A stretch of DNA of 6,831 bases, taken from contig JALWQP010000177.1 in assembly GCA_027083045.1 (NCBI GenBank), forward strand, positions 3,109 to 9,939, given 5' to 3'. The notes beneath the pieces are model-generated. The model was not told the origin of the DNA, ran no database searches, and was given only the letters and a program-made list of their open reading frames with translations. The stretch is from Desulfurococcales archaeon (lineage in GTDB: Archaea; Thermoproteota; Thermoprotei_A; Sulfolobales; Desulfurococcaceae). How positions within the stretch are numbered: position 1 is the stretch's first letter; every line of letters starts with the position of its first letter. Below, in pieces: positions 1 through 5,398 of this stretch. The translations under genes and the position numbers were made by a program.

Positions 1-18
1 AGTATAAGATATCAAATG

Positions 19-83
19 TTTTTATGGTATGATCTATTTTTCCAACTCATTGATATAGTCATGGATTCAACTATTTTTGTTTT
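19..83 (+). terminator. T-tract cluster, possible terminator of a gene left of the window
   Basis: The first 82 bases hold no gene. Three T5 tracts (19-23, 37-41, 74-78) and a T4 (80-83) lie on the plus strand, and the octamer CTATTTTT occurs twice, at 34-41 and 71-78. Archaeal termination commonly uses T-tracts without a hairpin, so these could end a rightward transcript entering from the left edge, converging on the minus-strand gene that stops at 83. No gene is visible to confirm this; AT-richness alone could give the pattern. Confidence 0.3.
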
Positions 84-988
84 CATAAAATTTTACTATA
101 GATCAGGTACTCCTTTATATCAATGACTCCTGGTATCCATGCGTAGAAGAATAGATGTGTTGTCCATGGGATGATCGCGTACCGTATTCCTAGAAGTCTC
201 ATGGAGTCCAGTGTATGTATTAGGAGCACCTTTCCTAAGCCTCGGCCCCGGTATCTCTCATCGACGCCTATAGGACCGAACCTGTACTCGTGGCTTGCGC
301 TGTGTACGGCGAATCCTGCTATCTCGTTATTTGTTTCTGCCACATATATTCTGCCGTATTTTTTCTCTAGGGCTAGCTGGGCCTCTATACTCCATTGCAG
401 CGAGAAGTTCTTCTCGATCCACTTGAATACGGGATCATTTCTGCTCGTCGCCTCTCTGATCTCTACGTCATCTGTTCTAAACCTTATGCCTTGCCTCTCG
501 ATCCAGTATCGCTCTAGATCTACTGTGTAATCAACTGCTCTCGATACTATCTTGTAGCCTCGATCTTTGAGCCATTCTCGTAGCCAATAGTTCCTAGAAT
601 TTACCCCGGTAAGGAAGTACCAGGGAGCATACCCGTATATCCTGACACCTCTTTTACCCTTTTTCTCCGCTAGCTCCTCGATATAGGATAGTAGTTTTTC
701 GAAGCATTCTCTGGAGCCTTTGTCGACGGCTAATAACTTGACCCATATGTAGTCGAGTGCTTGTCTAGGTGGTTTTAAGCCGGGTATTGCTATGGGCTCC
801 ACATAGACGAGTAGACCCTTGGTATCACCGTTTTCTATGCAGGCTATAATGTAATCGGGTTTCGTGAATGGGTCTTTATAGATACATGTTTCTACGTGTT
901 CATGATCAATAAAGTCGTTGGGAAGGAGCTTGTTTGCTATAGTGACTATCTCGTGATCGTTTAACCCCCTAATGATCTTGATGGTCAT
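83..988 (-). CDS. Tandem GNAT-fold N-acetyltransferase-like protein (C-terminal domain intact, N-terminal domain degenerate)
   Basis: A 301-residue protein of the GNAT superfamily, which transfers acyl groups from acyl-CoA to amines; the substrate cannot be read from the sequence. The C-terminal half (about 175-301) carries the acetyl-CoA-binding motif A: a strand ending GPIGVDERY followed by R247-G-R-G-L-G252 and a helix, preceded by the strand pair RIYVAE/IAGFAVH. The N-terminal half (about 1-160) follows the same order (strands DYIIACIE/GLLVYVEP near 45-65, a helix near 92-110, strand VRIYGYA, then a Tyr/Trp-rich stretch closing with RGYKIVSRAVDYTV) but has no R-x-x-G-x-G loop, so it probably does not bind CoA. 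The ATG at 988 is preceded 3 nt upstream by GTGAT, which can pair with the archaeal anti-Shine-Dalgarno sequence, and an upstream ATG is followed at once by TGA. It is transcribed divergently from the gene at 1140. It is soluble, with no signal peptide. Ribosomal-protein or small-molecule acetylation are both possible. Confidence 0.85.
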   Translation of the reverse strand: MTIKIIRGLNDHEIVTIANKLLPNDFIDHEHVETCIYKDPFTKPDYIIACIENGDTKGLLVYVEPIAIPGLKPPRQALDYIWVKLLAVDKGSRECFEKLLSYIEELAEKKGKRGVRIYGYAPWYFLTGVNSRNYWLREWLKDRGYKIVSRAVDYTVDLERYWIERQGIRFRTDDVEIREATSRNDPVFKWIEKNFSLQWSIEAQLALEKKYGRIYVAETNNEIAGFAVHSASHEYRFGPIGVDERYRGRGLGKVLLIHTLDSMRLLGIRYAIIPWTTHLFFYAWIPGVIDIKEYLIYSKIL

Positions 989-991
989 GTT

Positions 992-996
992 ATCAC
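992..996 (-). promoter_or_regulatory. Shine-Dalgarno-like GTGAT for the GNAT gene
   Basis: Read on the minus strand, GTGAT lies 3 nt before the ATG at 988. It matches part of the GGAGGTGAT complement of the archaeal 16S 3' end. It supports this start codon and implies a short leader rather than a leaderless message. Confidence 0.4.
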
Positions 997-1020
997 ATGG
1001 TTAATAGTTATTGTTAGAGG

Positions 1021-1027
1021 AATAATT
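1021..1027 (-). promoter_or_regulatory. Possible TATA box for the GNAT gene
   Basis: AATTATT on the minus strand is centred at 1024. With the usual archaeal spacing, transcription would start near 998 and give a leader of about 10 nt that includes the GTGAT element. The match is weak, and the ATATAAT-like sequence at 1071-1078 is an alternative. The 151-bp divergent region 989-1139 contains nothing else that I can recognise. Confidence 0.25.
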
Positions 1028-1108
1028 GCTTTCGTATGGTAGCATGGCTAAAAAGGGTTTGTTTATTACCGATATAATTTTCTATTAATATGGCTTCGAG
1101 AGAAAACC

Positions 1109-1115
1109 AATATTA
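1109..1115 (+). promoter_or_regulatory. Possible TATA box for the membrane protein gene
   Basis: AATATTA is preceded by the purine-rich GAGAGAAAA, which resembles a TFB-recognition element. Its centre is 28 nt before the TTG at 1140, so a leaderless or near-leaderless transcript is possible. GATATAATTT at 1070-1079 is a stronger TATA match but would leave a leader of roughly 40 nt. Confidence 0.25.
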
Positions 1116-1139
1116 GTGTGCTGATTCTCTAACATTATC

Positions 1140-1658
1140 TTGAATACCACGGTGTATGCGGTCTTGGCAACAACAGCTCCGCCTACCTCACCGCCAATAG
1201 TTCTCGGTAGAGCGCCCTGGTACTACTATTACCCTATCGAGGGGATTGTTTATGATCTTAACTTCTCCGGAGATGTGGCTGTTCTTCACACAAATCATGG
1301 TGTTCTAAGATATAAATATACGGGTATTTCCGTCAAGTATCTTAGAATACCTGATCCGAGGATCACGAAGATCACTATGATTTTCACCGCAATAATATTC
1401 GTAATCATCGCATTGATCGTGTTCAGCTCCATGAACACAGGCTTTGGACTATTATTCGGGACAAGCCCATCTGGGTTCTTTCAGCTCTTCGCTCTCCTCA
1501 TCATCGCATCAGCGATATTTGTGGCTTTCACTCTCATATCGGCTTGGAGATCTAAGCCTGTCCTCATCCTCATCGATCATGCTGGTGTTGAGCATTATTA
1601 TATCATCGATTCTAAGAGCAGGGATAGGGTTCTCCGTATTTTGATGTCTCTACAGTAG
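1140..1658 (+). CDS. Hypothetical protein with a two-helix membrane hairpin and split soluble domain
   Basis: I do not recognise this family. From the TTG at 1140 the product has 172 residues. A strand-rich N-terminal segment (about 28-72, starting with a PWYYYYP cluster and containing IEGIVYDLNFSGDVAVL and VLRYKYTGISVKYLRI) is followed by a hydrophobic helix (about 77-97), a short Gly/Ser/Phe loop (98-112), a second helix (113-135), and a C-terminal segment with two strands and a helix (PVLILID, HYYIIDS, then RDRVLRILMSLQ). With two helices, the N- and C-terminal parts should be on the same side; the Arg/Lys flanks (R74, K77, R137, K139) suggest the cytoplasm. The alternating strand pattern and terminal helix are reminiscent of bacterial PH-like domains interrupted by a membrane hairpin, which is inference only. 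The start is uncertain: an in-frame stop lies at 1122, and GTG at 1152 (codon 5) is equally possible. No Shine-Dalgarno sequence is evident. The coding frame is convincing because it stays open through both helices and ends cleanly. Confidence 0.65.
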   Translation: MNTTVYAVLATTAPPTSPPIVLGRAPWYYYYPIEGIVYDLNFSGDVAVLHTNHGVLRYKYTGISVKYLRIPDPRITKITMIFTAIIFVIIALIVFSSMNTGFGLLFGTSPSGFFQLFALLIIASAIFVAFTLISAWRSKPVLILIDHAGVEHYYIIDSKSRDRVLRILMSLQ

Positions 1659-1687
1659 TTTTGCCGAGTAGATATGCTGATTGTTTT
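1659..1687 (+). terminator. Weak T-rich stretch after the membrane protein gene
   Basis: T4 runs occur directly after the stop codon (1659-1662) and at 1684-1687. They could serve as a T-tract terminator, but both are short. The hairpin-forming repeat further on (1709-1739) is not followed by a T-run, so it does not look like an intrinsic terminator. Confidence 0.2.
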
Positions 1688-1708
1688 CTATAATGTTGTA
1701 ACACTATT

Positions 1709-1739
1709 CAATTATTCTTAACAGTTTAAGAAAAAATTG
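1709..1739. repeat. Imperfect AT-rich inverted repeat upstream of the trpB2 promoter
   Basis: The left arm CAATTATTCTTAA (1709-1721) and right arm TTAAGAAAAAATTG (1726-1739) are complementary except that one A on the left faces two A bases on the right. The spacer is CAGT. The inner 7 bp and outer 5 bp pair perfectly. The centre lies about 57 bp before the trpB2 start and about 35 bp before its TATA box, just outside the basal promoter, where archaeal Lrp-type activators often bind. An operator role is inference; AT-rich intergenic DNA yields such repeats by chance more often than other DNA. Confidence 0.45.
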
Positions 1740-1754
1740 AAACATGACGTAAAG

Positions 1755-1762
1755 CTTAAATA
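1755..1762 (+). promoter_or_regulatory. TATA box of trpB2
   Basis: CTTAAATA, preceded by the purine-rich GTAAAG as a candidate TFB-recognition element, is centred about 22-23 nt before the GTG at 1781. This spacing would start the transcript at or very near the start codon, giving a leaderless message. No Shine-Dalgarno sequence is present, which agrees. Confidence 0.55.
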
Positions 1763-1780
1763 CTGTTATGGAACAAATTA

Positions 1781-3106
1781 GTGGGACTGAGGTGGTATTT
1801 TGCAGCACCAATGGCATTAAGAGCAAGCCAAGTCCCAGATTATCTCCCCTCCTCATGGTATAATATCCTCGCAGACCTACCCGGAGAACTGCCCCCTATG
1901 AAGCTGCCAAACGGCCAGATCGTCGAGAAGCACATGCTGGAAAAACTATTCGCTAAAATGCTTGTCGAGCAGGAATATAGCCGCGAGAGATACATACAGA
2001 TACCCGCTGAGCTGCGCAGCAAATATCTTGAGCTCGGAAGACCTACACCTCTTCTGCGCGCCAAGAACCTTGAAGAATACCTTGGAACGCCTGCTATAAT
2101 ACTCTATAAGTATGAAGGAGTAACGCCAACTGGTAGCCACAAGATAAACACAGCTCTAGCCCAGGCCTATTATAATAAGCTCGAGGGGACAGAGACAATA
2201 GTGACCGAGACAGGAGCGGGGCAGTGGGGTTCAGCGCTTAGCCTCGCTGGGGCACTGACCGGGATACATGTCAGGGTGTACATGGTTAGGGTGAGCTACT
2301 ATCAGAAGCCTTACCGTGGAGTACTTATGAGGATATATGGTGCCGAGGTATATCCGAGCCCGAGCAACAGGACGAGATTCGGACGCAAGCTCTTGGAACA
2401 AAACCCTGAACACCCGGGTAGCCTAGGTATAGCAATTAGTGAGGCCATAGAAGACGTAGTGACGAGTGGCGGTAAGGCAAAATACTGTCTAGGTAGCGTT
2501 ATGAACCATGTCCTCCTCCACCAAACAGTAATCGGGCTTGAAGCCAAGAAGCAAGTGGAGGAACTAGGACTCTATCCCGACGTAGTCATAGGATGTGTTG
2601 GCGGCGGAAGCAACTATGCTGGGCTTAGCTACCCGTTCATACACGATAGGCTGAAGGGATCAAGCGATACAAGGTTTATAGCCGCCGAGCCAAATGCTGT
2701 TCCAAGCATGACCCGCGGAGAATACAGATATGATTACGGAGATACTGCAGGCATGACCCCTATGATCAAGATGCATACTTTGGGCCACGAGTTCACGCCG
2801 CCACCGATCCACGCGGGAGGGCTACGGTACCACGGCGTGGCGCCAACCCTTAGTGTACTCATAAATCATGGTGTAGTGGAGCCTGTAGCTTATAGTCAGA
2901 GGGAGGTGTTTGAGGCCGGAACATTGTTCGCCAAGCTTGAAGGAATAGTTCCTGCTCCTGAGAGCGCCCATGCAGTGAAAGCAGTGATCGAGGAGGCTCT
3001 GAGAGCCAAGGAAAGAGGTAGAAAAGGAGTAATATTATTCAATATGAGTGGACACGGGCTACTCGATCTACAGGGATACATCGACTACTTAGAGGGAAGG
3101 ATTTAG
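1781..3106 (+). CDS. trpB2: Tryptophan synthase beta chain, TrpB2 type (PLP-dependent)
   Basis: A 441-residue fold-type II PLP enzyme that condenses indole with a serine-derived aminoacrylate to give L-tryptophan in the cytoplasm. The Schiff-base lysine is K121 in GSHKIN; the acid that handles indole is E143 in ETGAGQWG; the Gly-rich phosphate loop GGGSN spans 274-278; the C-terminal NMSGHG motif is present. The long N-terminal extension (about 85 residues before GRPTPL) and Trp instead of His in ETGAGQWG mark the TrpB2 subfamily rather than classical TrpB1. Family studies report that some crenarchaeal TrpB2 enzymes prefer O-phosphoserine; this cannot be judged from sequence here. GTG at 1781 is chosen because the TATA box lies 22-23 nt upstream and the first residues (GLRWYFAAP) look native; ATG at 1811 (codon 11) is the alternative. 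The gene stands alone with its own promoter and terminator; no trpA or other trp gene adjoins it, so it may work without TrpA, for instance in indole salvage. Confidence 0.95.
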   Translation: MGLRWYFAAPMALRASQVPDYLPSSWYNILADLPGELPPMKLPNGQIVEKHMLEKLFAKMLVEQEYSRERYIQIPAELRSKYLELGRPTPLLRAKNLEEYLGTPAIILYKYEGVTPTGSHKINTALAQAYYNKLEGTETIVTETGAGQWGSALSLAGALTGIHVRVYMVRVSYYQKPYRGVLMRIYGAEVYPSPSNRTRFGRKLLEQNPEHPGSLGIAISEAIEDVVTSGGKAKYCLGSVMNHVLLHQTVIGLEAKKQVEELGLYPDVVIGCVGGGSNYAGLSYPFIHDRLKGSSDTRFIAAEPNAVPSMTRGEYRYDYGDTAGMTPMIKMHTLGHEFTPPPIHAGGLRYHGVAPTLSVLINHGVVEPVAYSQREVFEAGTLFAKLEGIVPAPESAHAVKAVIEEALRAKERGRKGVILFNMSGHGLLDLQGYIDYLEGRI

Positions 3107-3148
3107 AACGATCAATAAGCCACCCTTCTTTTGATCGGAACAAACAAT

Positions 3149-3164
3149 TAATTTTTTCCCTTTT
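3149..3164 (+). terminator. T-tract terminator after trpB2
   Basis: About 45 nt after the trpB2 stop, a T6 run (3152-3157), CCC and a T4 run (3161-3164) form a pyrimidine tract of the kind archaeal RNA polymerase terminates at. No strong stem precedes it. It separates trpB2 from the methyltransferase gene, which has its own TATA box 20 nt further on. Confidence 0.5.
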
Positions 3165-3183
3165 GCCTAAATGGTACAATATG

Positions 3184-3191
3184 TTAAAATA
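3184..3191 (+). promoter_or_regulatory. TATA box of the methyltransferase gene
   Basis: TTAAAATA is centred 24-25 nt before the TTG at 3212. This is the standard archaeal distance to the transcription start, so the message is probably leaderless and TTG its first codon. An in-frame stop at 3185 rules out a much earlier start. Confidence 0.5.
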
Positions 3192-3211
3192 TTTGTAGCG
3201 GTGCATGGTTC

Positions 3212-4120
3212 TTGGAGAAAACAGCAAGGTTGTTCGAGATTATATGCAGAGCTCTCCCTCAGCCATGCCGTATAACCTACATGTCCAGCGCGAAAAACCC
3301 TTTCACAGCCAGTGTTTTCAGCGCAGCAGATAACATCATTGATTCAGATATAATCGTTATGGATGCCCAGATACTATATCATGACCTGCTCGTAAACGTC
3401 CTCCCAAGGACCGGTCCTGACACAATAGTGGCTATACCCAACATATTCGATCAAATGGTAAAGCTTCCAAAAATAATCTATACTGCTAGAACAAACTACT
3501 ACGTGTCATCGGTCCTATCGGTTGATAATGGCCTGCTCCTAATGATGAAGACAGTAATCCCCCGCGAGCTCCACGAAATGCTTGGAAGAGCTTACCGCGA
3601 AGCAATGCTGAGGGGGGCTCACCCGGTATCATATAACACAGGCAGGTTTCTCTACATGATCGCGAGGTTTATGGGGACAAGGAGGAAGGCATCGATACTC
3701 GAGATAGGCGCTGGAACGGGCTTCTCGACACTATGGCTAGGCCTAGCAGCGCAGCATGCTGGCGCCAAGCTGGTATCCTATGAGAAGGATCCTGATCTCG
3801 CGGGGCTGGCTCGAGCACGTATTGTAGCTTCTAATCTTCAGAAAAACATAGAACTAGCATGCGGTGATGCGGCTAAAGGCGTTGAGAAGAACGACTACTA
3901 CCTAGTTTTCATAGACGGTGAAAAAACAGAGTATATAAAATATATCCAAATACTTGAGCCCCTTATGAACAACACGGTCATAATCTCCCACAACACGTTA
4001 TCCCATCCCATAGAGCTAAGAGAATACATCGAGAAGATCCACGGAAGAAACTATCTGTCGCTTACACTCATGCCCGACAATGCAGGCCTAACAATATCGC
4101 TTTACCATATCAACAAATAG
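3212..4120 (+). CDS. SAM-dependent methyltransferase, COMT-like, with an N-terminal degenerate repeat
   Basis: A 302-residue predicted cytoplasmic O-methyltransferase; the acceptor is unknown. The catalytic domain (about 115-302) begins with the helix typical of the COMT-like family, then SAM motif I, EIGAGTG (164-170), the ribose-binding acid E191 in SYEKDP, CGDA (217-220), and the family signature VFIDGEKTEY with D235 and K238. In COMT-like enzymes a later Asp-Asn pair also holds the divalent metal; here it reads H260-N261, so one ligand is changed. Residues 1-113 lack motif I but resemble the second half of the catalytic domain at a constant offset of 184 residues (D51/D235, N77/N261, Y97/Y281, D105-N106/D289-N290), ending DNGLLLMMK, like the C-terminal DGL...K strand of COMT-like proteins. 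The TTG start is supported by the TATA spacing and an in-frame stop at 3185; ATG at 3281 (M24) would cut into the repeat. It is apparently monocistronic, with no functional link to its neighbours. Confidence 0.85.
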   Translation: MEKTARLFEIICRALPQPCRITYMSSAKNPFTASVFSAADNIIDSDIIVMDAQILYHDLLVNVLPRTGPDTIVAIPNIFDQMVKLPKIIYTARTNYYVSSVLSVDNGLLLMMKTVIPRELHEMLGRAYREAMLRGAHPVSYNTGRFLYMIARFMGTRRKASILEIGAGTGFSTLWLGLAAQHAGAKLVSYEKDPDLAGLARARIVASNLQKNIELACGDAAKGVEKNDYYLVFIDGEKTEYIKYIQILEPLMNNTVIISHNTLSHPIELREYIEKIHGRNYLSLTLMPDNAGLTISLYHINK

Positions 4121-4166
4121 TCCCACCTGATAATGAAGATACATCATGGTCTAGAAGATCTGCACC

Positions 4167-4174
4167 TTTTTATG
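4167..4174 (+). terminator. T5 tract after the methyltransferase gene (possibly also an upstream promoter)
   Basis: TTTTTATG lies 46 nt after the methyltransferase stop codon and could terminate that transcript. It could equally act as a weak TATA-like box for an earlier start of the fdh transcript. A 7-bp inverted repeat (ATCATGG at 4143-4149, CCATGAT at 4189-4195) flanks it. The sequence does not decide between these roles. Confidence 0.3.
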
Positions 4175-4214
4175 TGGGTTAACAACAGCCATGATCGAAG
4201 CAACAATAGATTCC

Positions 4215-4222
4215 TAATTATA
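4215..4222 (+). promoter_or_regulatory. TATA box of the fdhB-fdhA unit
   Basis: TAATTATA is centred 26-27 nt before the ATG at 4245, so transcription would start at or next to that codon. Directly after it lies a perfect 8-bp palindrome, CAGGCCTG (4226-4233), a GC-rich patch between the TATA box and the likely start site where a repressor could act. No match to a named operator is claimed. Confidence 0.4.
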
Positions 4223-4244
4223 CGCCAGGCCTGCACGACCATAT

Positions 4245-5396
4245 ATGAGTGGGAACATCTGCCCGGCAACATTTATTCAATCCTTCCAAAATAAGGCATT
4301 CATAGAGGATCAGGTGAGCCTCATGTTTAGAGTCGGTGGAGAATATCTGGTCCGTTCAACGGATCCTGTTATCCTTGAACGGGCGCTTAGCGGCGGCGTA
4401 GCAACTGCGCTCGTAAAGTATTTGCTCGAGAAAAGAATTGTAGACATGGCGCTCCTTATCAGATCCGATGGAATCACTGGTGGTAGATTATTCTTTGCAC
4501 ACGACCCTGAGGAAGTAGTCGAGTCTGCTGGGAGTATTTGCTTATCCCCTATAAACATGGCCAAGGCTATACGGGACTACGTCCCAAGAGACGAGAAGGT
4601 CGCAATAACGGTTAAGCCGTGCGAGGAGAAAGCAATCGACTACTTGGTCAGAATAGGACGTGTTAGAAGGGAGAACCTCTTCCTTATAGGATTGAATTGT
4701 GGCGGGTTGTTTGACCCGCTGAGCCTTGAGAAGACCATGGAGGAGCTGAGTGTAGACCCCGACAAGATAACCGATATCAGGTATCATGACGACGCGATAG
4801 AGATAGTTATTGATAACGATAAGTCCTTCAGGATAGATTATGTGAAAGGATATGAGAAACTAGGGCAGAGAGACGCTTGTAAGAGATGCTTAGATCATAC
4901 TCCCTCATTATCGGACGTAGCTCTTGGATACTGGGGCGTACCGATCAGGACCGCCAAGTACACGTATACCATACCCCTGACCGAGCGTGGAAGGAGAGTA
5001 TTAGAGGAGATGCTCTACAATGGTTACATCGAAGCGGTTCCAGCTCCGCCGAGCGCCGTGGAAGCTAGAAAGAGGATAATAGAGACTATTAGGAAGGTCA
5101 GCATGATCGCGAGGGAGAAACAATACGAGGTGTTGGATAAGGCTGGCATAGCGATGTTTCTCCAGAAATGCTTAATGTGTATGGAGTGCTGGCACGCATG
5201 TCCGATCAGAAGCGAGAAAGAGATCTATGCGTGGAAGAAGAAGCTCGATCCTGTATTGTGGCAGATCAGCGTGATCACATATATGTACGATAAATGTGTC
5301 GGATGTGGGGCCTGTGAGGACGTCTGCCCCGTCAAGATACCGTTTGCACTCATCATAGAGCGTCTGCGCGACCTAAGAAGAGAGCTGGGTGTCTAG
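4245..5396 (+). CDS. fdhB: Formate dehydrogenase beta subunit, FrhB/FdhB family (FAD, multiple [4Fe-4S])
   Basis: A 383-residue electron-transfer subunit of the coenzyme F420 hydrogenase/dehydrogenase beta family; it should take electrons from FdhA and pass them to a soluble acceptor. The family core is clear: LSGGVATALVKYL (48-60), VKPCEEKA with C126, LIGLNCGG with C152, ACKRC with C212 and C215 followed by DVALGYWG. These four cysteines are the usual ligands of a cluster beside the flavin. The C-terminus holds two ferredoxin motifs, C309-x2-C312-x2-C315-x3-C319-P and C351-x2-C354-x2-C357-x3-C361-P, giving two more [4Fe-4S] clusters. The order matches methanogen FdhB. In methanogens the acceptor is F420; whether this host makes F420 is unknown. 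ATG at 4245 fits a leaderless transcript, but ATG at 4323 (M27) has a Shine-Dalgarno-like AGGTGA and begins where I expect family homology to begin. The stop codon lies 2 nt before the fdhA start, implying co-transcription and subunit pairing. Confidence 0.88.
   Translation: MSGNICPATFIQSFQNKAFIEDQVSLMFRVGGEYLVRSTDPVILERALSGGVATALVKYLLEKRIVDMALLIRSDGITGGRLFFAHDPEEVVESAGSICLSPINMAKAIRDYVPRDEKVAITVKPCEEKAIDYLVRIGRVRRENLFLIGLNCGGLFDPLSLEKTMEELSVDPDKITDIRYHDDAIEIVIDNDKSFRIDYVKGYEKLGQRDACKRCLDHTPSLSDVALGYWGVPIRTAKYTYTIPLTERGRRVLEEMLYNGYIEAVPAPPSAVEARKRIIETIRKVSMIAREKQYEVLDKAGIAMFLQKCLMCMECWHACPIRSEKEIYAWKKKLDPVLWQISVITYMYDKCVGCGACEDVCPVKIPFALIIERLRDLRRELGV
4312..4317 (+). promoter_or_regulatory. 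Internal Shine-Dalgarno-like AGGTGA that may set the fdhB start at 4323
   Basis: AGGTGA lies 5 nt before an in-frame ATG at 4323. It pairs with the archaeal anti-Shine-Dalgarno sequence better than anything near the ATG at 4245. If it is used, fdhB is 357 residues, begins MFRVGGEYLVRSTDP, and has a leader of about 78 nt. Confidence 0.4.
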
Positions 5397-5398
5397 CC

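Noticed and set aside
171..530. Open frame of 119 codons on the plus strand inside the GNAT gene
   Set aside because: It is antisense to a gene with clear GNAT motifs; its translation is Ser/Ile/Leu-rich with no domain, and it has no promoter or ribosome site.
1090..1116. Eight-codon ATG frame (MASRENQY) ahead of the gene at 1140
   Set aside because: Too short to support, no ribosome site, not at a leaderless distance from a good TATA box, and not in frame with the downstream gene.
1099..1130. AGAGAA / TTCTCT inverted repeat in the leader of the gene at 1140
   Set aside because: Only 6 bp with a 20-nt loop; expected by chance at this base composition.
4121..4150. Minus-strand ATGATGT resembling the C box of a C/D guide RNA
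   Set aside because: It matches only six of seven C-box positions and no D, C' or D' boxes follow at guide-RNA spacing.
4191..4217. Eight-codon ATG frame (MIEATIDS) upstream of fdhB, a possible leader peptide
   Set aside because: It is about 20 nt from the T-rich box at 4167-4174, so a leaderless mini-gene is conceivable, but the stop overlaps the better TATA box and nothing in the peptide suggests attenuation.
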